Source: Niallia sp. Man26
Lineage (GTDB): Bacteria; Bacillota; Bacilli; Bacillales; Cytobacillaceae
NCBI RefSeq assembly: GCF_022049065.2
Contig: NZ_CP095743.1
Span: 635,001 to 699,000, forward strand
Direction: 5' to 3'
DNA: 64,000 nt
Shown here: in pieces, positions 1 to 10,400 of the stretch
Position numbering within the stretch: the stretch's first letter is position 1
Layout of the letters: each line of letters begins with the position of its first letter
The notes under the pieces: model-generated
What the model saw: the letters and a program-made list of their open reading frames with translations, nothing else
Databases searched by the model: none
What the model was told of the DNA's origin: nothing
Program-made: the position numbers and the translations under genes

Positions 1-1
1 A

Positions 2-1666
2 TCTAAACCAGCTAAAAAGGTTTATAAGGAAGCAGGAGAAACCAATGTAGATACGGCAAAAATCACAGTTGATATACCGGCGTCATCCTTTAATGAGGAG
101 CTGCCGTCATATGTTACTAACTCGATTACGAGCATCAAATATATCGTTGTTCCATATGAGAGGAATATGGATATGGATGATGAAATCAGTCCTGAAGAAT
201 TCAAGGAGCTGTATGCAGACAGCGACTTTGAAAAGGGAGAGTTACTTGAAGAACCGGTCTTAGCTGAGACGGAAGATACATCGAAGACTTTTGAATTGGA
301 AATCACAGATAACAGCATGATCTATTTTCTTATCGAGGATGAGCGTTATCGAGTGACACGGGAAGACGGGTCGACACAACATCATATGACTACCTATATT
401 CCAGCAACATATATTGCTGACAATATTTATACGAAAACAGTGCTGAAACATGTTGGATTGGGAACTGAAGATGGACAAGAGGATATCCAAGTTTATAATG
501 CAACAGACGACCATGTCAGAAACGTTACGAACGATGAGGAGTTTTATGGTCTTCCCTTAGGTAAGGACGGTTATGTAATCGGCACAGATGAAGCTGGCAA
601 TACGATTGAATCAGAGAAGCCAACTTTTGGGTATGACAAAGTCAGGATTAAGAGTTATGAAGCCGCTGGCAATGAAGGCATCCCTGAAGGAGTTATGCCA
701 TACTGGACATTTATAAATCAGAATCAGGAAGCGGAATATACATTAAATCACCTGAAATACTTAAGCGCTGATGATAAATTTTTCATCCATGATTTTTATT
801 ATGAGAAGAATCTTGACTACTGGCCGGCAGTCAGCGGCAAGAAGGTTTGGGATGATGATAATGTTCCAGCCTTACGGCCTGAGAGTCTGCAATTGAAGCT
901 GTATAGATATAAACGGGATATCAGTTTAAATGCTGACGGAACATTTACTGGCACTGGTGAACTTATGGAAGAATCAAAAGAATTGGTGGATGAATTGACC
1001 GTAGAGGAAAATGATAACGGCGAATGGCTATTTGACTTTGGCAGACATCAAGGCTTTCAATACGGCTATCGGGTCGAGGAGGATTATAACGGGCCTTATC
1101 AGCTAATGGGTATTGAATATCAAAATCTAGGTCCAAAAGAAGATCCAATTCAGGATTTGACTAATATTCTTATCACAAACGAGCTTGGCCAGTTTAGTAC
1201 GATGAAGCTTCAAAAAACAGATGAAGAAGGCAGTTTAATAAAGGATGGCAATGCTGTATTTGAATTAAAAGCAGCCGGTGATGGGATAATTTTAGATGAA
1301 AATCAAGAGCTTGCTGACAGCTTAACACTGGAGACTGATAATGGAGTTATTCTCTTCCCGAAACAAGCTCCCGGCACTTACAGCCTGAGGGAAACAGAAT
1401 CTCCAGATGGGTTCAGGCTGCTTCAAGGAGAAATTACGATAGTGATAGATTCAGAGGGAAAGATGACAGCAGCATATGGTAACGAGACTATAGATGTGGT
1501 CAGTGAAACACAGCAGGACGGAAGCGTCATCTACTCCTATGATGTAATTAATTATCAAAAGGGCAGCTTGCCGTTAAGCGGAGGAATCGGAACAATCGCC
1601 TTCACGCTTGCAGGAGCACTGCTTATATTTGGTGCCATTTATTTTTCGCGAAGAAGAAGCACATAA
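2..1666 (+). CDS. Sortase-anchored ancillary pilin-like surface protein (5' truncated by window)
   Basis: The frame is open from the first bases, so the N-terminus lies outside the window; 554 residues are visible. The C-terminal half holds a Cna-B-type domain (starts near SGKKVWDDD, followed by RPESLQLKLYR) and a second prealbumin-like SpaA domain ending in the typical TYSLRETESPDGF stretch. The C-terminus is a cell-wall sorting signal: LPLSGG (1568-1585), a hydrophobic span and an RRR tail. This is an LPxTG variant with Ser in place of Thr. It sits 60 bp before a backbone pilin and two class C sortases, so a pilus tip or minor pilin is the best reading. No pilin-motif lysine was seen in the visible part, which fits an ancillary rather than backbone subunit. 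Confidence 0.8.
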   Translation, partial: SKPAKKVYKEAGETNVDTAKITVDIPASSFNEELPSYVTNSITSIKYIVVPYERNMDMDDEISPEEFKELYADSDFEKGELLEEPVLAETEDTSKTFELEITDNSMIYFLIEDERYRVTREDGSTQHHMTTYIPATYIADNIYTKTVLKHVGLGTEDGQEDIQVYNATDDHVRNVTNDEEFYGLPLGKDGYVIGTDEAGNTIESEKPTFGYDKVRIKSYEAAGNEGIPEGVMPYWTFINQNQEAEYTLNHLKYLSADDKFFIHDFYYEKNLDYWPAVSGKKVWDDDNVPALRPESLQLKLYRYKRDISLNADGTFTGTGELMEESKELVDELTVEENDNGEWLFDFGRHQGFQYGYRVEEDYNGPYQLMGIEYQNLGPKEDPIQDLTNILITNELGQFSTMKLQKTDEEGSLIKDGNAVFELKAAGDGIILDENQELADSLTLETDNGVILFPKQAPGTYSLRETESPDGFRLLQGEITIVIDSEGKMTAAYGNETIDVVSETQQDGSVIYSYDVINYQKGSLPLSGGIGTIAFTLAGALLIFGAIYFSRRRST

Positions 1667-1726
1667 TCTCTTATACTAAAAAAAATCCTCGCGTAGTAAA
1701 TTTATAAATTAACAGGAGGAATAAGA

Positions 1727-3220
1727 ATGAAGAAAGTAATGAAGCTTATTTTCGCATCACTTATTATTACAGCATTAGGTTTAGGAGGCTTTACTGTTGA
1801 TGCAGCGTCCACCATTGACCCGAATAAAACAGGTAGCATAACGGTTCATAAATTAAGCATGGGGGAAGAGTCAATAACGTTTCCGGGGACTGGGGTAGAA
1901 GGAGCGATTCCAGATGGAACAGAGCCGCTTCCTGGTGCAGAGTTTGAGATAGTTCAAACACATAAGCTAGATGAAGCTACAGGCAATATCGTAGCACTTG
2001 GGAATTCAGACACTGCTTATACAGACACTCTTGTAACGAATAGTGAGGGGATTGTATTATTTGATGATCTGCCGCTGGGAAGGTATGAAATGAAAGAAAT
2101 TTCGGCACCGCCTGGGCATGCAGCAGATACAACCACTTATCAAATCGACATTCCTTTAGTCGGTGAGGATGGAGATTTATTCTATCAAAATGGCGAACTT
2201 GTATATGATGTTCATATTTATCCAAAAAATGAACCATTTTCTGCAGATAAATCGCAAAGACCAGCTAGTGAAGGCGAGTACAGGGCACCGGAACAAAATA
2301 ATCCAATGTCTATAGCTGTAGGTGACAGCATCGATTACAAAATTAATGCTAATGTACCTGCAGATATTGCTGGGAATGTTAAGGATGAGCAAGGAAATGA
2401 CATTCGTAAATATAAGGAAGCATCTGTGATTGATATACTAGATTCGCGTTTGACATATGCAGAGAATACAGGAGTGCTTTCCATCATTAGAGATGGTGAA
2501 GCTATCGATCTGGTGCAAGGAAACGATTATTCTATTGTTTTTGACTCTGGTTCAAACACTTTAAAGGCAGTAATGAATGCTGATGGAATGCTGAAGTTAG
2601 CAGCAGGAGATCAATTGGAATTTAGCTTTTCCGTAAAGGTTAATGAACAGGCCATAGATGATATAAGGCCAATTGAAAACAAAGGTAATATTGTATTAAC
2701 AATCCATGATGGAACAGAAAACACAGTAGATACAAATGGAGTATACACAGAAACACAAGAAGGCTCTATTGAGTTAAACAAAGTCGATTCTTTAAAGAAG
2801 GAACCTCTTGCTGGAGCCAAGTTTCAATTATATAAAGCACTTGGTGAAGATGAACAAGCTCCTGATGAGGCAATTACAATTGACGGCATAGTGGCGGTGC
2901 CACTAAGTGCTGAGCAAACAACAGATGGAAACGGAAAAATTAATTGGCGACAGCTTTCAATCGGCACATATTTTATTGTCGAAACAGAAGCACCGTCAGG
3001 CTATAACAACCTAACTGAACCAATTAAGGTAAAAGTAGAAAGAGAAAGTTCTGCTACTTCTGAATTAGAGCTTCACCCAACCCTGCAAGTAGAGAACGTC
3101 AAAAAAGGCATTATCCCGCAAACCGGCGGAATCGGGACAATCATTTTCACAGTCATTGGATTGGTACTTATGATTGGTGCAGCATTCCTTCTGAAAAATA
3201 GAAAAGGCGATACAGCTTAA
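1727..3220 (+). CDS. Major (backbone) pilin, SpaH/EbpB type, sortase substrate
   Basis: 497 residues with a Sec signal peptide ending near VDAAS. The pilin motif is visible as VHIYPKN, with Lys167 as the expected inter-subunit isopeptide lysine. A fimbrial isopeptide D2-like middle domain (about 190-345) and a C-terminal SpaA-type domain with an E-box-like ETEAPSGY stretch follow. The sorting signal IPQTGG (residues 463-468) precedes a hydrophobic span and a KNRKGD tail. Known family behaviour: a class C sortase joins the Thr of the sorting signal to the pilin-motif Lys of the next subunit. The ribosome site is AGGAGG about 8 bp before ATG. The two pilins share the sequence GGIGTI after the cleavage site, suggesting the same sortases handle both. 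Confidence 0.88.
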   Translation: MKKVMKLIFASLIITALGLGGFTVDAASTIDPNKTGSITVHKLSMGEESITFPGTGVEGAIPDGTEPLPGAEFEIVQTHKLDEATGNIVALGNSDTAYTDTLVTNSEGIVLFDDLPLGRYEMKEISAPPGHAADTTTYQIDIPLVGEDGDLFYQNGELVYDVHIYPKNEPFSADKSQRPASEGEYRAPEQNNPMSIAVGDSIDYKINANVPADIAGNVKDEQGNDIRKYKEASVIDILDSRLTYAENTGVLSIIRDGEAIDLVQGNDYSIVFDSGSNTLKAVMNADGMLKLAAGDQLEFSFSVKVNEQAIDDIRPIENKGNIVLTIHDGTENTVDTNGVYTETQEGSIELNKVDSLKKEPLAGAKFQLYKALGEDEQAPDEAITIDGIVAVPLSAEQTTDGNGKINWRQLSIGTYFIVETEAPSGYNNLTEPIKVKVERESSATSELELHPTLQVENVKKGIIPQTGGIGTIIFTVIGLVLMIGAAFLLKNRKGDTA

Positions 3221-3225
3221 AAGTT

Positions 3226-3268
3226 AAAAGAAGAATGTGGGAGCTGATTCTCTTGCATTCTTCTTTTT
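3226..3268 (+). terminator. Hairpin between backbone pilin and sortases (possible attenuator)
   Basis: A perfect 12-bp inverted repeat (AAAAGAAGAATG / CATTCTTCTTTT) starts six bases after the pilin stop codon and ends in five T residues. The sortase ribosome site (AGGAGG) begins directly after it. The stem is A/T-rich, so termination is probably partial. Confidence 0.6.
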
Positions 3269-3280
3269 AGGAGGTGCAGC

Positions 3281-4111
3281 ATGAGAAGAAAGCTCCTTGT
3301 AGCAATCATATTTTTAATCGGTGTGGGAGTTTTTACTTTTCCCCTTATTTCTAATTGGTATAATAACAGGCTTCAATACAATATGATTGAAGGCTATGAG
3401 GATAAGGTGGGCGGGTTATCTGACAAAATAAAAGAAAAACGCCTGCAAGATGCAGAGGCATTTAATAACAGATTAGCATCTGGAAGCATCGCTTATCTCG
3501 ACCCATTTTCAGCAAGTTCCAAACAGAAGGAGGGAGGAGCTGTTAAGTATCCGGAAGGCTTTTTGGAAGGAGAAGTAATCGGCGCTGTTGAGATTCCGAA
3601 AATTTCTGTAAAGCTGCCGATTCTTTTAGGTGTGTCAGATAAGATACTGGCTAAAGGTGTCGGATATTTGCCGTCATCCTCTTTGCCTGTTGGCGGAAAA
3701 GGCGTTCATACTGTCTTAACTGGTCATCGAGGTTTGCCTACAGCTGAGCTGTTTCGCAATTTAGATAAGCTAAATAAGGGCGATGTCTTTTATGTGAAAA
3801 GCTTAGGAAGGACTTTAGCTTATAAAGTGGATCAAATAAAAGTTGTTGAACCGGAACAAGTGGAGGATCTTGCAATCATAAAAGACAAAGATTATACAAC
3901 ATTAATAACATGCGAGCCTTATATGATTAATACACATCGCATGCTTGTCAGAGGGCATAGAATACCATTCGTATCAGCAGATGAGGCAATGGATATCGAG
4001 TCATTTTTCATGCGCTATTTAGAGTATATTATCTCGCTGGCACTCATTTTATTGATCATTATCATTCTGATTATCAGGGACAGAAGAAAGGCAAAAAGGG
4101 ATACGGAATGA
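3281..4111 (+). CDS. Class C (pilus-polymerising) sortase
   Basis: 276 residues with an N-terminal membrane segment and a second C-terminal segment (about 245-268), the topology typical of class C sortases. The catalytic triad can be placed at His149 (TGHRG), Cys211 (TLITC) and Arg220 (nine residues after Cys). A DPF motif near residue 80 matches the flexible lid that plugs the active site in pilus sortases. It follows the backbone pilin behind a hairpin and overlaps the next sortase by ATGA, so the two are translationally coupled. The predicted role is polymerising the upstream pilins. Confidence 0.9.
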   Translation: MRRKLLVAIIFLIGVGVFTFPLISNWYNNRLQYNMIEGYEDKVGGLSDKIKEKRLQDAEAFNNRLASGSIAYLDPFSASSKQKEGGAVKYPEGFLEGEVIGAVEIPKISVKLPILLGVSDKILAKGVGYLPSSSLPVGGKGVHTVLTGHRGLPTAELFRNLDKLNKGDVFYVKSLGRTLAYKVDQIKVVEPEQVEDLAIIKDKDYTTLITCEPYMINTHRMLVRGHRIPFVSADEAMDIESFFMRYLEYIISLALILLIIIILIIRDRRKAKRDTE

Positions 4112-4947
4112 TGCTGAAAAAAATAATAGGAATGACAATATTTCTTGTTGGTTTATGTATTCTTTTATATCCGCAATGGATTATTTTCTATAACGACTTT
4201 AAACGTGATCGAGCAATAGCTTCCTATTATGAGCAAGCAGCAGCCAGCAAGTTTGCGGTGGAGAAGGAGTCTGCCAGTATATTAAATGCAGAGATGGAGA
4301 ATTGGGGAGATGGGCAAATTGATCCGTTTGGTGAAGATAAAGCAGATCAACAAGGAGAAGCAGGAGATGAAATCATCGGTTATTTAGAACTGCCGAAAAT
4401 CGGTGAGAATCTGCCGATTTATATGGGAGCGACAGATGATCATTTGAGCAAGGGAATTGGTATTATCCAAGGGACATCGTTGCCTTATGGCGGTGTTAAT
4501 ACCCATTCTGTATTAGCAGGCCATCGAGGCTATAAATATTCACGGTTTCTACGCAATATAGATGATATGGTAACAGGAGATATTTTCTTTGTTCATATAT
4601 ATGGAGAAAAACATGCTTATAAAGTTTATGAGAAAGAAACAATATTGCCGACGCAAACGGACAAGCTGGACTTAATTCCAGATAAGGATATTATAACACT
4701 ATTAACATGCCATCCATACGGAAGCAGCACTTATCGCCTCTTAGTAAAAGGAGAACGCACAACGGTGGAAAAGGAGAAAATAAAGAAAGAAAACCAATAT
4801 TTTGATAAAGCTGCTTTCTTTCAATACCGTCTGATGAACCGTGCAATAGTTGTGATTGGTACAATTATGATTGCGGCAATTTTTATCGCCTTTTTCAGGC
4901 TGATTTTTACCTCCATTAAAGAAAGGAAAAATCCCCCTTTGTCATAA
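4108..4947 (+). CDS. Second class C sortase
   Basis: 279 residues; the start codon overlaps the previous stop (ATGA). The triad is His139 (AGHRG), Cys201 (TLLTC) and Arg210. A DPF lid motif precedes the core domain, and there is one membrane span at each end. Multi-sortase pilus clusters are known in Gram-positives, where paralogues divide backbone polymerisation and minor-pilin attachment; which does which here cannot be read from sequence. No class D or A sortase, which would anchor the fibre to the wall, is present nearby. Confidence 0.9.
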   Translation: MMLKKIIGMTIFLVGLCILLYPQWIIFYNDFKRDRAIASYYEQAAASKFAVEKESASILNAEMENWGDGQIDPFGEDKADQQGEAGDEIIGYLELPKIGENLPIYMGATDDHLSKGIGIIQGTSLPYGGVNTHSVLAGHRGYKYSRFLRNIDDMVTGDIFFVHIYGEKHAYKVYEKETILPTQTDKLDLIPDKDIITLLTCHPYGSSTYRLLVKGERTTVEKEKIKKENQYFDKAAFFQYRLMNRAIVVIGTIMIAAIFIAFFRLIFTSIKERKNPPLS

Positions 4948-4957
4948 CAGGGGGATT
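4930..4957. terminator. Bidirectional intrinsic terminator
   Basis: AATCCCCC and GGGGGATT form an 8-bp stem between the convergent sortase gene and the anchored surface protein gene. The + strand sortase stop codon lies inside the loop. Confidence 0.7.
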
Positions 4958-4961
4958 GCGC

Positions 4962-7160
4962 TTATGCTAACTTTCGTTTTGCAATAAAGTAAAGAATTCC
5001 GCCGCCGGCAAGAATGATACCGCCATACAATAAGAAGCTGTAATTGCTTGTTGCTGTATCAGGCAGTGCATTGCCATCGTTGTTGTCGTCATTTCCAGCT
5101 ACAGTCTCGACAACCTCTGTATTATCAGACTCATTGCTGTTATTGTCACTGCTGTTCTCAGTGCTAGAGTTATCTTGATCGTTTTGTGAAGAGGTTTCTT
5201 CGTCAGGAATCTTGCTGCCAGTCTCAGTATCTGTGTCTGTATCTTGGTCAGCATCATTTTCATCATCAGCTACAACTGGTGCAGTAACTGTAATAACACT
5301 AGTTGCCTGGTGTTTTTTATCAGCCGTTTCTACAGTAATTGTCGCAGTTCCTGGCGCTACAGCTGTGACTAGCCCTGTTTCATTTACTGTGGCAATATTT
5401 GCGTCAGAGCTTGTCCATGTTAATTCTTTACTCTCTGTTGTGTTTGCTGGTTTAACGGAAGCAGTAAGGGCTAAAGTTTTGCTAACTTCCAAGGTGGCTT
5501 CTGTTTCAGTTAGAGCAATCTCTTCAATCGGGATAACCTGTTCTGTTTGGTACTCGTTAACTGATACAGTACCACTTACCTCATTGCCGACAAGTACAAG
5601 AGGTCTGCCTGTAGGACTATCTGCTGCTTCAATAAACTCAAGTCCTTCTGGTGCCACATCTCCGGAAACAGCACTAGAGAAATCTCTCGTATTTAAATAG
5701 TTAGCAAAAGACGGGGAAGAAGGATTAGAGATATTATAGGTCATGTAACCGCCGATTCTTTCAAGTCCGATAAATGCATATAAATCATTACCGATCTGAC
5801 CGACTTTAACATCTTCAGGCTCAGGTCCTTTTTTGGCACTTCTTTTCTCAAACACATTATCATCATTTGACCAGTTAAATACATCAGGATATTGGGCTGC
5901 TGTAATATCCTCAAAGTCGCTGCCGCTGTCGTATACTAGCTCCATCGTATCTGCTTTCCAAATGGAGAAGGAACGGCCGCCGAGTGTATATATTGCATCT
6001 GTGCCTCTGTCTGTTAGCACTTCTAACTTGTCATAGTCTCCTGAATCCTTCATATCCTGGAAGGCTGCTTCTGCTTCCTCTTTTGTAAAGCCTTTAAATA
6101 GGGAAGTATCCAAAGTAATGGAATCTTTTACTTTTTTGAAGTCTTCAATATTAACAAATTCTTCCCACTCTGTCGCGTCACCTTCATTTGCAGTAAGCAG
6201 ATACTCTACACCGCCAATTTCTGTTTGTGCAATGGAGTCAGGCATATAAGCACCTAGAATCGGCAATTGTTTAATCTCAATTTTATCATTGCGGGCTGCA
6301 TCCAAGCCATTTCCTTCTACGGAATGGTCTTTGTATCCTAGTGATTTAACAGATAGCACCTTGCCTGTTTTTACGTCGATGGATGCAACTGCGTTATTTT
6401 CTTGCAGAGTTACATAAGCTTTGCTGGCATCCTTATTCAAAGCAAGATATTCTGGCTCAAGATCATGGACTGCATCTGCTGTCGTTCCATTATTGCGGAT
6501 ATGTACATCTTGATCAATAACACTTGTATCGTTAAATTTTACTTGTTGTACTTCCTTTGTGTCGTAATTAACGATAGTGACAGAACCTTCTGGATCAACT
6601 CCGTTTTCAAGCCCTTGTCTTGGCTCTGCTTCGTCTGCAGTCAAGATGAAATTCCCATCATCTGAAATCTTAACCATATCAGGCTGTACACCAGCTTCAA
6701 ATGTTTCCTGCACTTCTCCATCATAGTTCATGACAACGATTCGTCCATTTTTCGTATAATCCGCATCTTGAACGGCAGCAGCTATAATCTTTTTATCTGT
6801 GTTAATATCTATGCTTGTTAAATCTCCATATTGAAAGGAGTCTGAATTGACTACATCAGCAATGTTAATAGACTTTTCCTTTTGTAGGTTCTGTACTTCT
6901 GTGGAGTATAAACCTGACATGTTTACAACATCAATTGTCTGGGCTTTGCCATTAATAACATAAAATTTCTCATTATCCTTATTGTATTGGACGATTTCGG
7001 CAACGCCGCCATCCTCATCTGTAATGCCAGTACTGTAACTAGCAATTTTTTTCACGTCTAAGCTGCTGTCAGCAAGTGTGATGGATGGGTAGGCAGAAAA
7101 CAACATTAAGCCTGTCAGTGATAATGTGGAAATTCCCTTTAATTTTTTTGATAGCTTCAT
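4962..7160 (-). CDS. Cell-wall anchored choice-of-anchor I (alkaline phosphatase-like) protein
   Basis: 732 residues. A signal peptide (LTGLMLFSAYPSITLA) leads into a long domain (about 30-545) with the motifs of the choice-of-anchor I family: DGDLTSID-like repeats, LEPEYLAL, TANEGDATEWE, TDRGTDAIYTLGGRSFSIW and FIGLERIGG. That family is often annotated as alkaline phosphatase-like, but the catalytic role is not proven. A Big2/Ig-like domain (about 548-635, ending GTATITVETADKK) follows, then an Asp/Ser/Thr-rich wall spacer and the sorting signal LPDTATSNY with hydrophobic span and KRK tail. LPxTA is the signal class used by class D sortases in Bacillus. It is transcribed divergently from the next gene, whose signal is nearly identical. 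Confidence 0.8.
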   Translation of the reverse strand: MKLSKKLKGISTLSLTGLMLFSAYPSITLADSSLDVKKIASYSTGITDEDGGVAEIVQYNKDNEKFYVINGKAQTIDVVNMSGLYSTEVQNLQKEKSINIADVVNSDSFQYGDLTSIDINTDKKIIAAAVQDADYTKNGRIVVMNYDGEVQETFEAGVQPDMVKISDDGNFILTADEAEPRQGLENGVDPEGSVTIVNYDTKEVQQVKFNDTSVIDQDVHIRNNGTTADAVHDLEPEYLALNKDASKAYVTLQENNAVASIDVKTGKVLSVKSLGYKDHSVEGNGLDAARNDKIEIKQLPILGAYMPDSIAQTEIGGVEYLLTANEGDATEWEEFVNIEDFKKVKDSITLDTSLFKGFTKEEAEAAFQDMKDSGDYDKLEVLTDRGTDAIYTLGGRSFSIWKADTMELVYDSGSDFEDITAAQYPDVFNWSNDDNVFEKRSAKKGPEPEDVKVGQIGNDLYAFIGLERIGGYMTYNISNPSSPSFANYLNTRDFSSAVSGDVAPEGLEFIEAADSPTGRPLVLVGNEVSGTVSVNEYQTEQVIPIEEIALTETEATLEVSKTLALTASVKPANTTESKELTWTSSDANIATVNETGLVTAVAPGTATITVETADKKHQATSVITVTAPVVADDENDADQDTDTDTETGSKIPDEETSSQNDQDNSSTENSSDNNSNESDNTEVVETVAGNDDNNDGNALPDTATSNYSFLLYGGIILAGGGILYFIAKRKLA

Positions 7161-7330
7161 TTTTCCTCTTGTTCCTCCTCTATATAATTGGGTCTAAAGA
7201 TAGAATAGCTTTCTACTATGGTATAAATATCTGAATTATGTAATTTTTTTGTTTTCATTTTGTAAATAGCGAATAACGCAGATGGGACATGGGGTTACTG
7301 CAGAAATTCGGTCAAAAGGAAAAACTCTGC

Positions 7331-7410
7331 TAACATTCCATTTACATATATCCCCTTTTCTTTACAATTATTCACAAATTGTTAAAAGCAGTTTAAAAAC
7401 TTTTTATTAT
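7331..7410 (+). promoter_or_regulatory. Putative promoter with Pho-box-like direct repeats
   Basis: In the 292-bp divergent region, hexamers resembling the PhoP repeat TT(A/T/C)A(C/T)A recur at 10-bp steps: TTTACA at 7341, TTTACA at 7361, TTCACA at 7371, with weaker TAACAT at 7331 and GTTAAA at 7381. A TATTAT -10-like box lies at 7405. PhoP control would suit a gene pair with phosphoesterase/phosphatase-like products. The repeat step is 10 rather than the usual 11 bp, so this is tentative. Confidence 0.3.
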
Positions 7411-7452
7411 GATGGACGAGGGAAGGAAAATGAATAAGCAGAGGAGGCAAAT

Positions 7453-10400
7453 ATGATTAGTCGCAAGAGGGGAAAGACGAGTAAGAAATGGATGTTGCTT
7501 GTGCTCATGGTTGTGTTCTTTTTTTCTACTATTTTTACAAGCAGCCGCCCTGCAGTATCGTACGCAGCAGAACCTTTAGAACCTCAGCAAGCGCCATCAT
7601 CACCTGATGAAGAATCAGAAAAAAGCACAGACAGCTCCAGTGAAACAATCGATAAGGAGCAAAATGAAGCACCTGCTAATTCAGAAGATGAAATAACAGA
7701 AGAAAAGCCTTCAGAAGAAACGGAAACAAAAGCAGCAGAGGAGCCTGTTGTAAAACAAGAGGAAGAAACGAAAACAGAGACTCCAGCTGAAGAAGTAACA
7801 GAAAAGCCTGCTGCAGAAGAACCGAAGCAGGAGGATGTGGAACAGCCGCAAGCGGAAACTTCTGAAGAAGATTTCAGTAAGTACCCCCAGCTGTTAATAA
7901 CAGAAATTTCTCCTGATTCTAAAGGGACTGATTCCTATGAGTATGTGGAAGTGTACAATAATACGAATCAGACACTTAATCTTGGAAGCTATGCCTTTTA
8001 CTATCAATTTACAGATGGCAGCCAAGGTGATAAACTTCTCAGTTTGCCTGACAAGACAATTGCCTCAGGAGAAACCCAAGTGATTTGGTTCAATAAAGAT
8101 GATTTAAACATAAGTGATTTTAATAAGCATTTTCAAACAGCTTTAACAGAAAAGCAACTTCTTTCTTTTAAAGGTGATTTCACTGGATTTGCAAACGGTG
8201 GAAATCGTGCAGTTGCGATAAAGAGCCTTACAGGAACCGAAATCATTTCTGCGAACTACTTGCCTGGAGAAACTGACAATACCGGGTTAACAGTTGCATA
8301 TCGTTATCCTGCTAATGGTACAGTCATGGACAAGCTGAAAACGAAAGCTGCTCCAACACCTGGTACCTTATTGGAAGATCAAGTTCCAGCTAGTCAAGTG
8401 GAGATTAGTCCTCCAGCTGCTGATAATGAAGCTCCGCAAATTTCACATAGCGCAGTTAAAAGCAGCAAACAGGGTACAGCCATTAAAATTGCAGCAAATA
8501 TCGCAGATAATATGAAAATTCCGTCGGCAACTCTTCATTATAAACAAGAAGGGGAAGACACTTATCAGTCTATGCTCATGAGCAAGGATGCCAGCAGCAT
8601 CACCGGCTTTTCTGCCGTAATTCCAGAGGAAGCTGTCCAAGCCAATATTCATTATTACATAGAGGCGACAGATGGAACATCAACTGCCAAAACAGAGGAA
8701 TATGTGATTGAAGTAGCTAAACAGGAAGATACATATAGCTCCATACCGCTTCTTCTAACTGAATTGGCACCGAACTCAAAAGGAAGCGGCACAGACTACT
8801 ATGAATATATTGAACTTTATAACAATACAAACCAGCCAGTATCATTGAAGAACTACTCATTTGCCTACCGCTACACAGATGGCAGCAGGGAAGATGTTAG
8901 TTTTAAAGTGCCTGATGCAGTTATTAAACCGCAATCAACGGTTGTGCTTTGGTTCAATAATGGTGATAAAGCCTTGGCTGATTTTAACAGTCAGTACGGC
9001 ACAAGTTTAACAGAAGAAAACCTGCTGTCCTTTACTGATTCTTTCCCAGGATTCGCAAATGGAGGTAATCGGGCGATCATTATCAAAGATCGTGGCGGAA
9101 ATGAGCTTGTTTCTGCGTCCTATTTGGGAGAAGAAACTAATAATGACGGCAAGGTAATCCAATACTTGTTCCCGAAAAGCGGAACGGAAATGGAAAAGCT
9201 TGAGGTTCTAGCAAGTCCTAACCCAGGCAGTTTGAAACAAGGCCAAGTGCCGACAAAACCAGTTGAGCTTGATCAGTCTGACGATTCGAATCCGCCAACT
9301 ATCAGCCATGAGGCAGTCAGCAGCGGAGAAGCCTTCGCCGATATTGCTGTTGAAGCTGTTGTGAAGGATGATAAGTCAAAACCGTTTGTAACATTGTACT
9401 ATAAGTCAGAATCACAGAATGAGTATCTTTCTTTATCTATGACAGAGGATACAAAGGAAGCTGGCAAGTATAAAGCAGTTATACCTGCTGAAGATGTAGA
9501 TTCTAATATAACGTACTATATTGAAGCAAGTGATGGAGCAAACAGTGCGGAAACAGACAAATTTACCGTTGCGGTCAAAAAGGTTAGTACGGATTATTCG
9601 AAAGTACCAGAGCTGTTTGTGACAGAATTGGTGCCTGACAGCTCGAATGTTAATTCAGCAGATGGCTATGAATTTATTGAAGTCTATAACAATACGAATA
9701 AACCAGTAAACTTTAAAGATTATAAGATTCAATACCGATATGGAACAGATCCTGCAAGTGATGTTGTCTGGCCATCGGTTCCTGAGGATGTTGTTATTCC
9801 GGCGAAAGGGACATTGGTATTCTGGATCATTAATAATGCTAATGGAGATAAGACGGTTGCCGACTTTAACGCTAATTACGGGACTAATCTTATGGAAAAC
9901 AAAGATATTGTCCGCATTCAGAGTGATGGAATGGCGAACAGTGATTTAAGGGGAATTGCCGTTGCAACAAATACACAAGAAGAGATTAGTGTAGCTTACT
10001 ATAATGACGTTCTCGGTGTGGATGATACTGCCGCTAACAAGGGGATTTTGTATAAATATCCGCAGGACGGCTCCACAACTGCAATTAAGGTAAGCAGCGG
10101 TGAAAAGTTAGGAACTCCAGGAAGTGTGGAAGCAAGTCAAGTGCCTGGCAAGCCAGTTGCTGTGGAGGAAGATACAACACCGCCGACAATTGAAAATACG
10201 ACAGCACTAACAGAAACAGGAATAGAGGATATTACAGTTTCCGCAAAAGCAAATGATAATAACGGGGTAAAAACAGTTGCTGTTTATTATCGGACAAATG
10301 GTGAACAGGAATATGAGCGCCTTCTGTTGAAAAAGGATGGCAATGATAATCTCTATACAACGAGCATTTATGCTGCCAACTTTATTGCTAAAGAGTATGT

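Noticed and set aside
1..4957. Pilus cluster as a mobile element
   Set aside because: No integrase, transposase or flanking repeats are visible, and its composition does not obviously differ from its surroundings.
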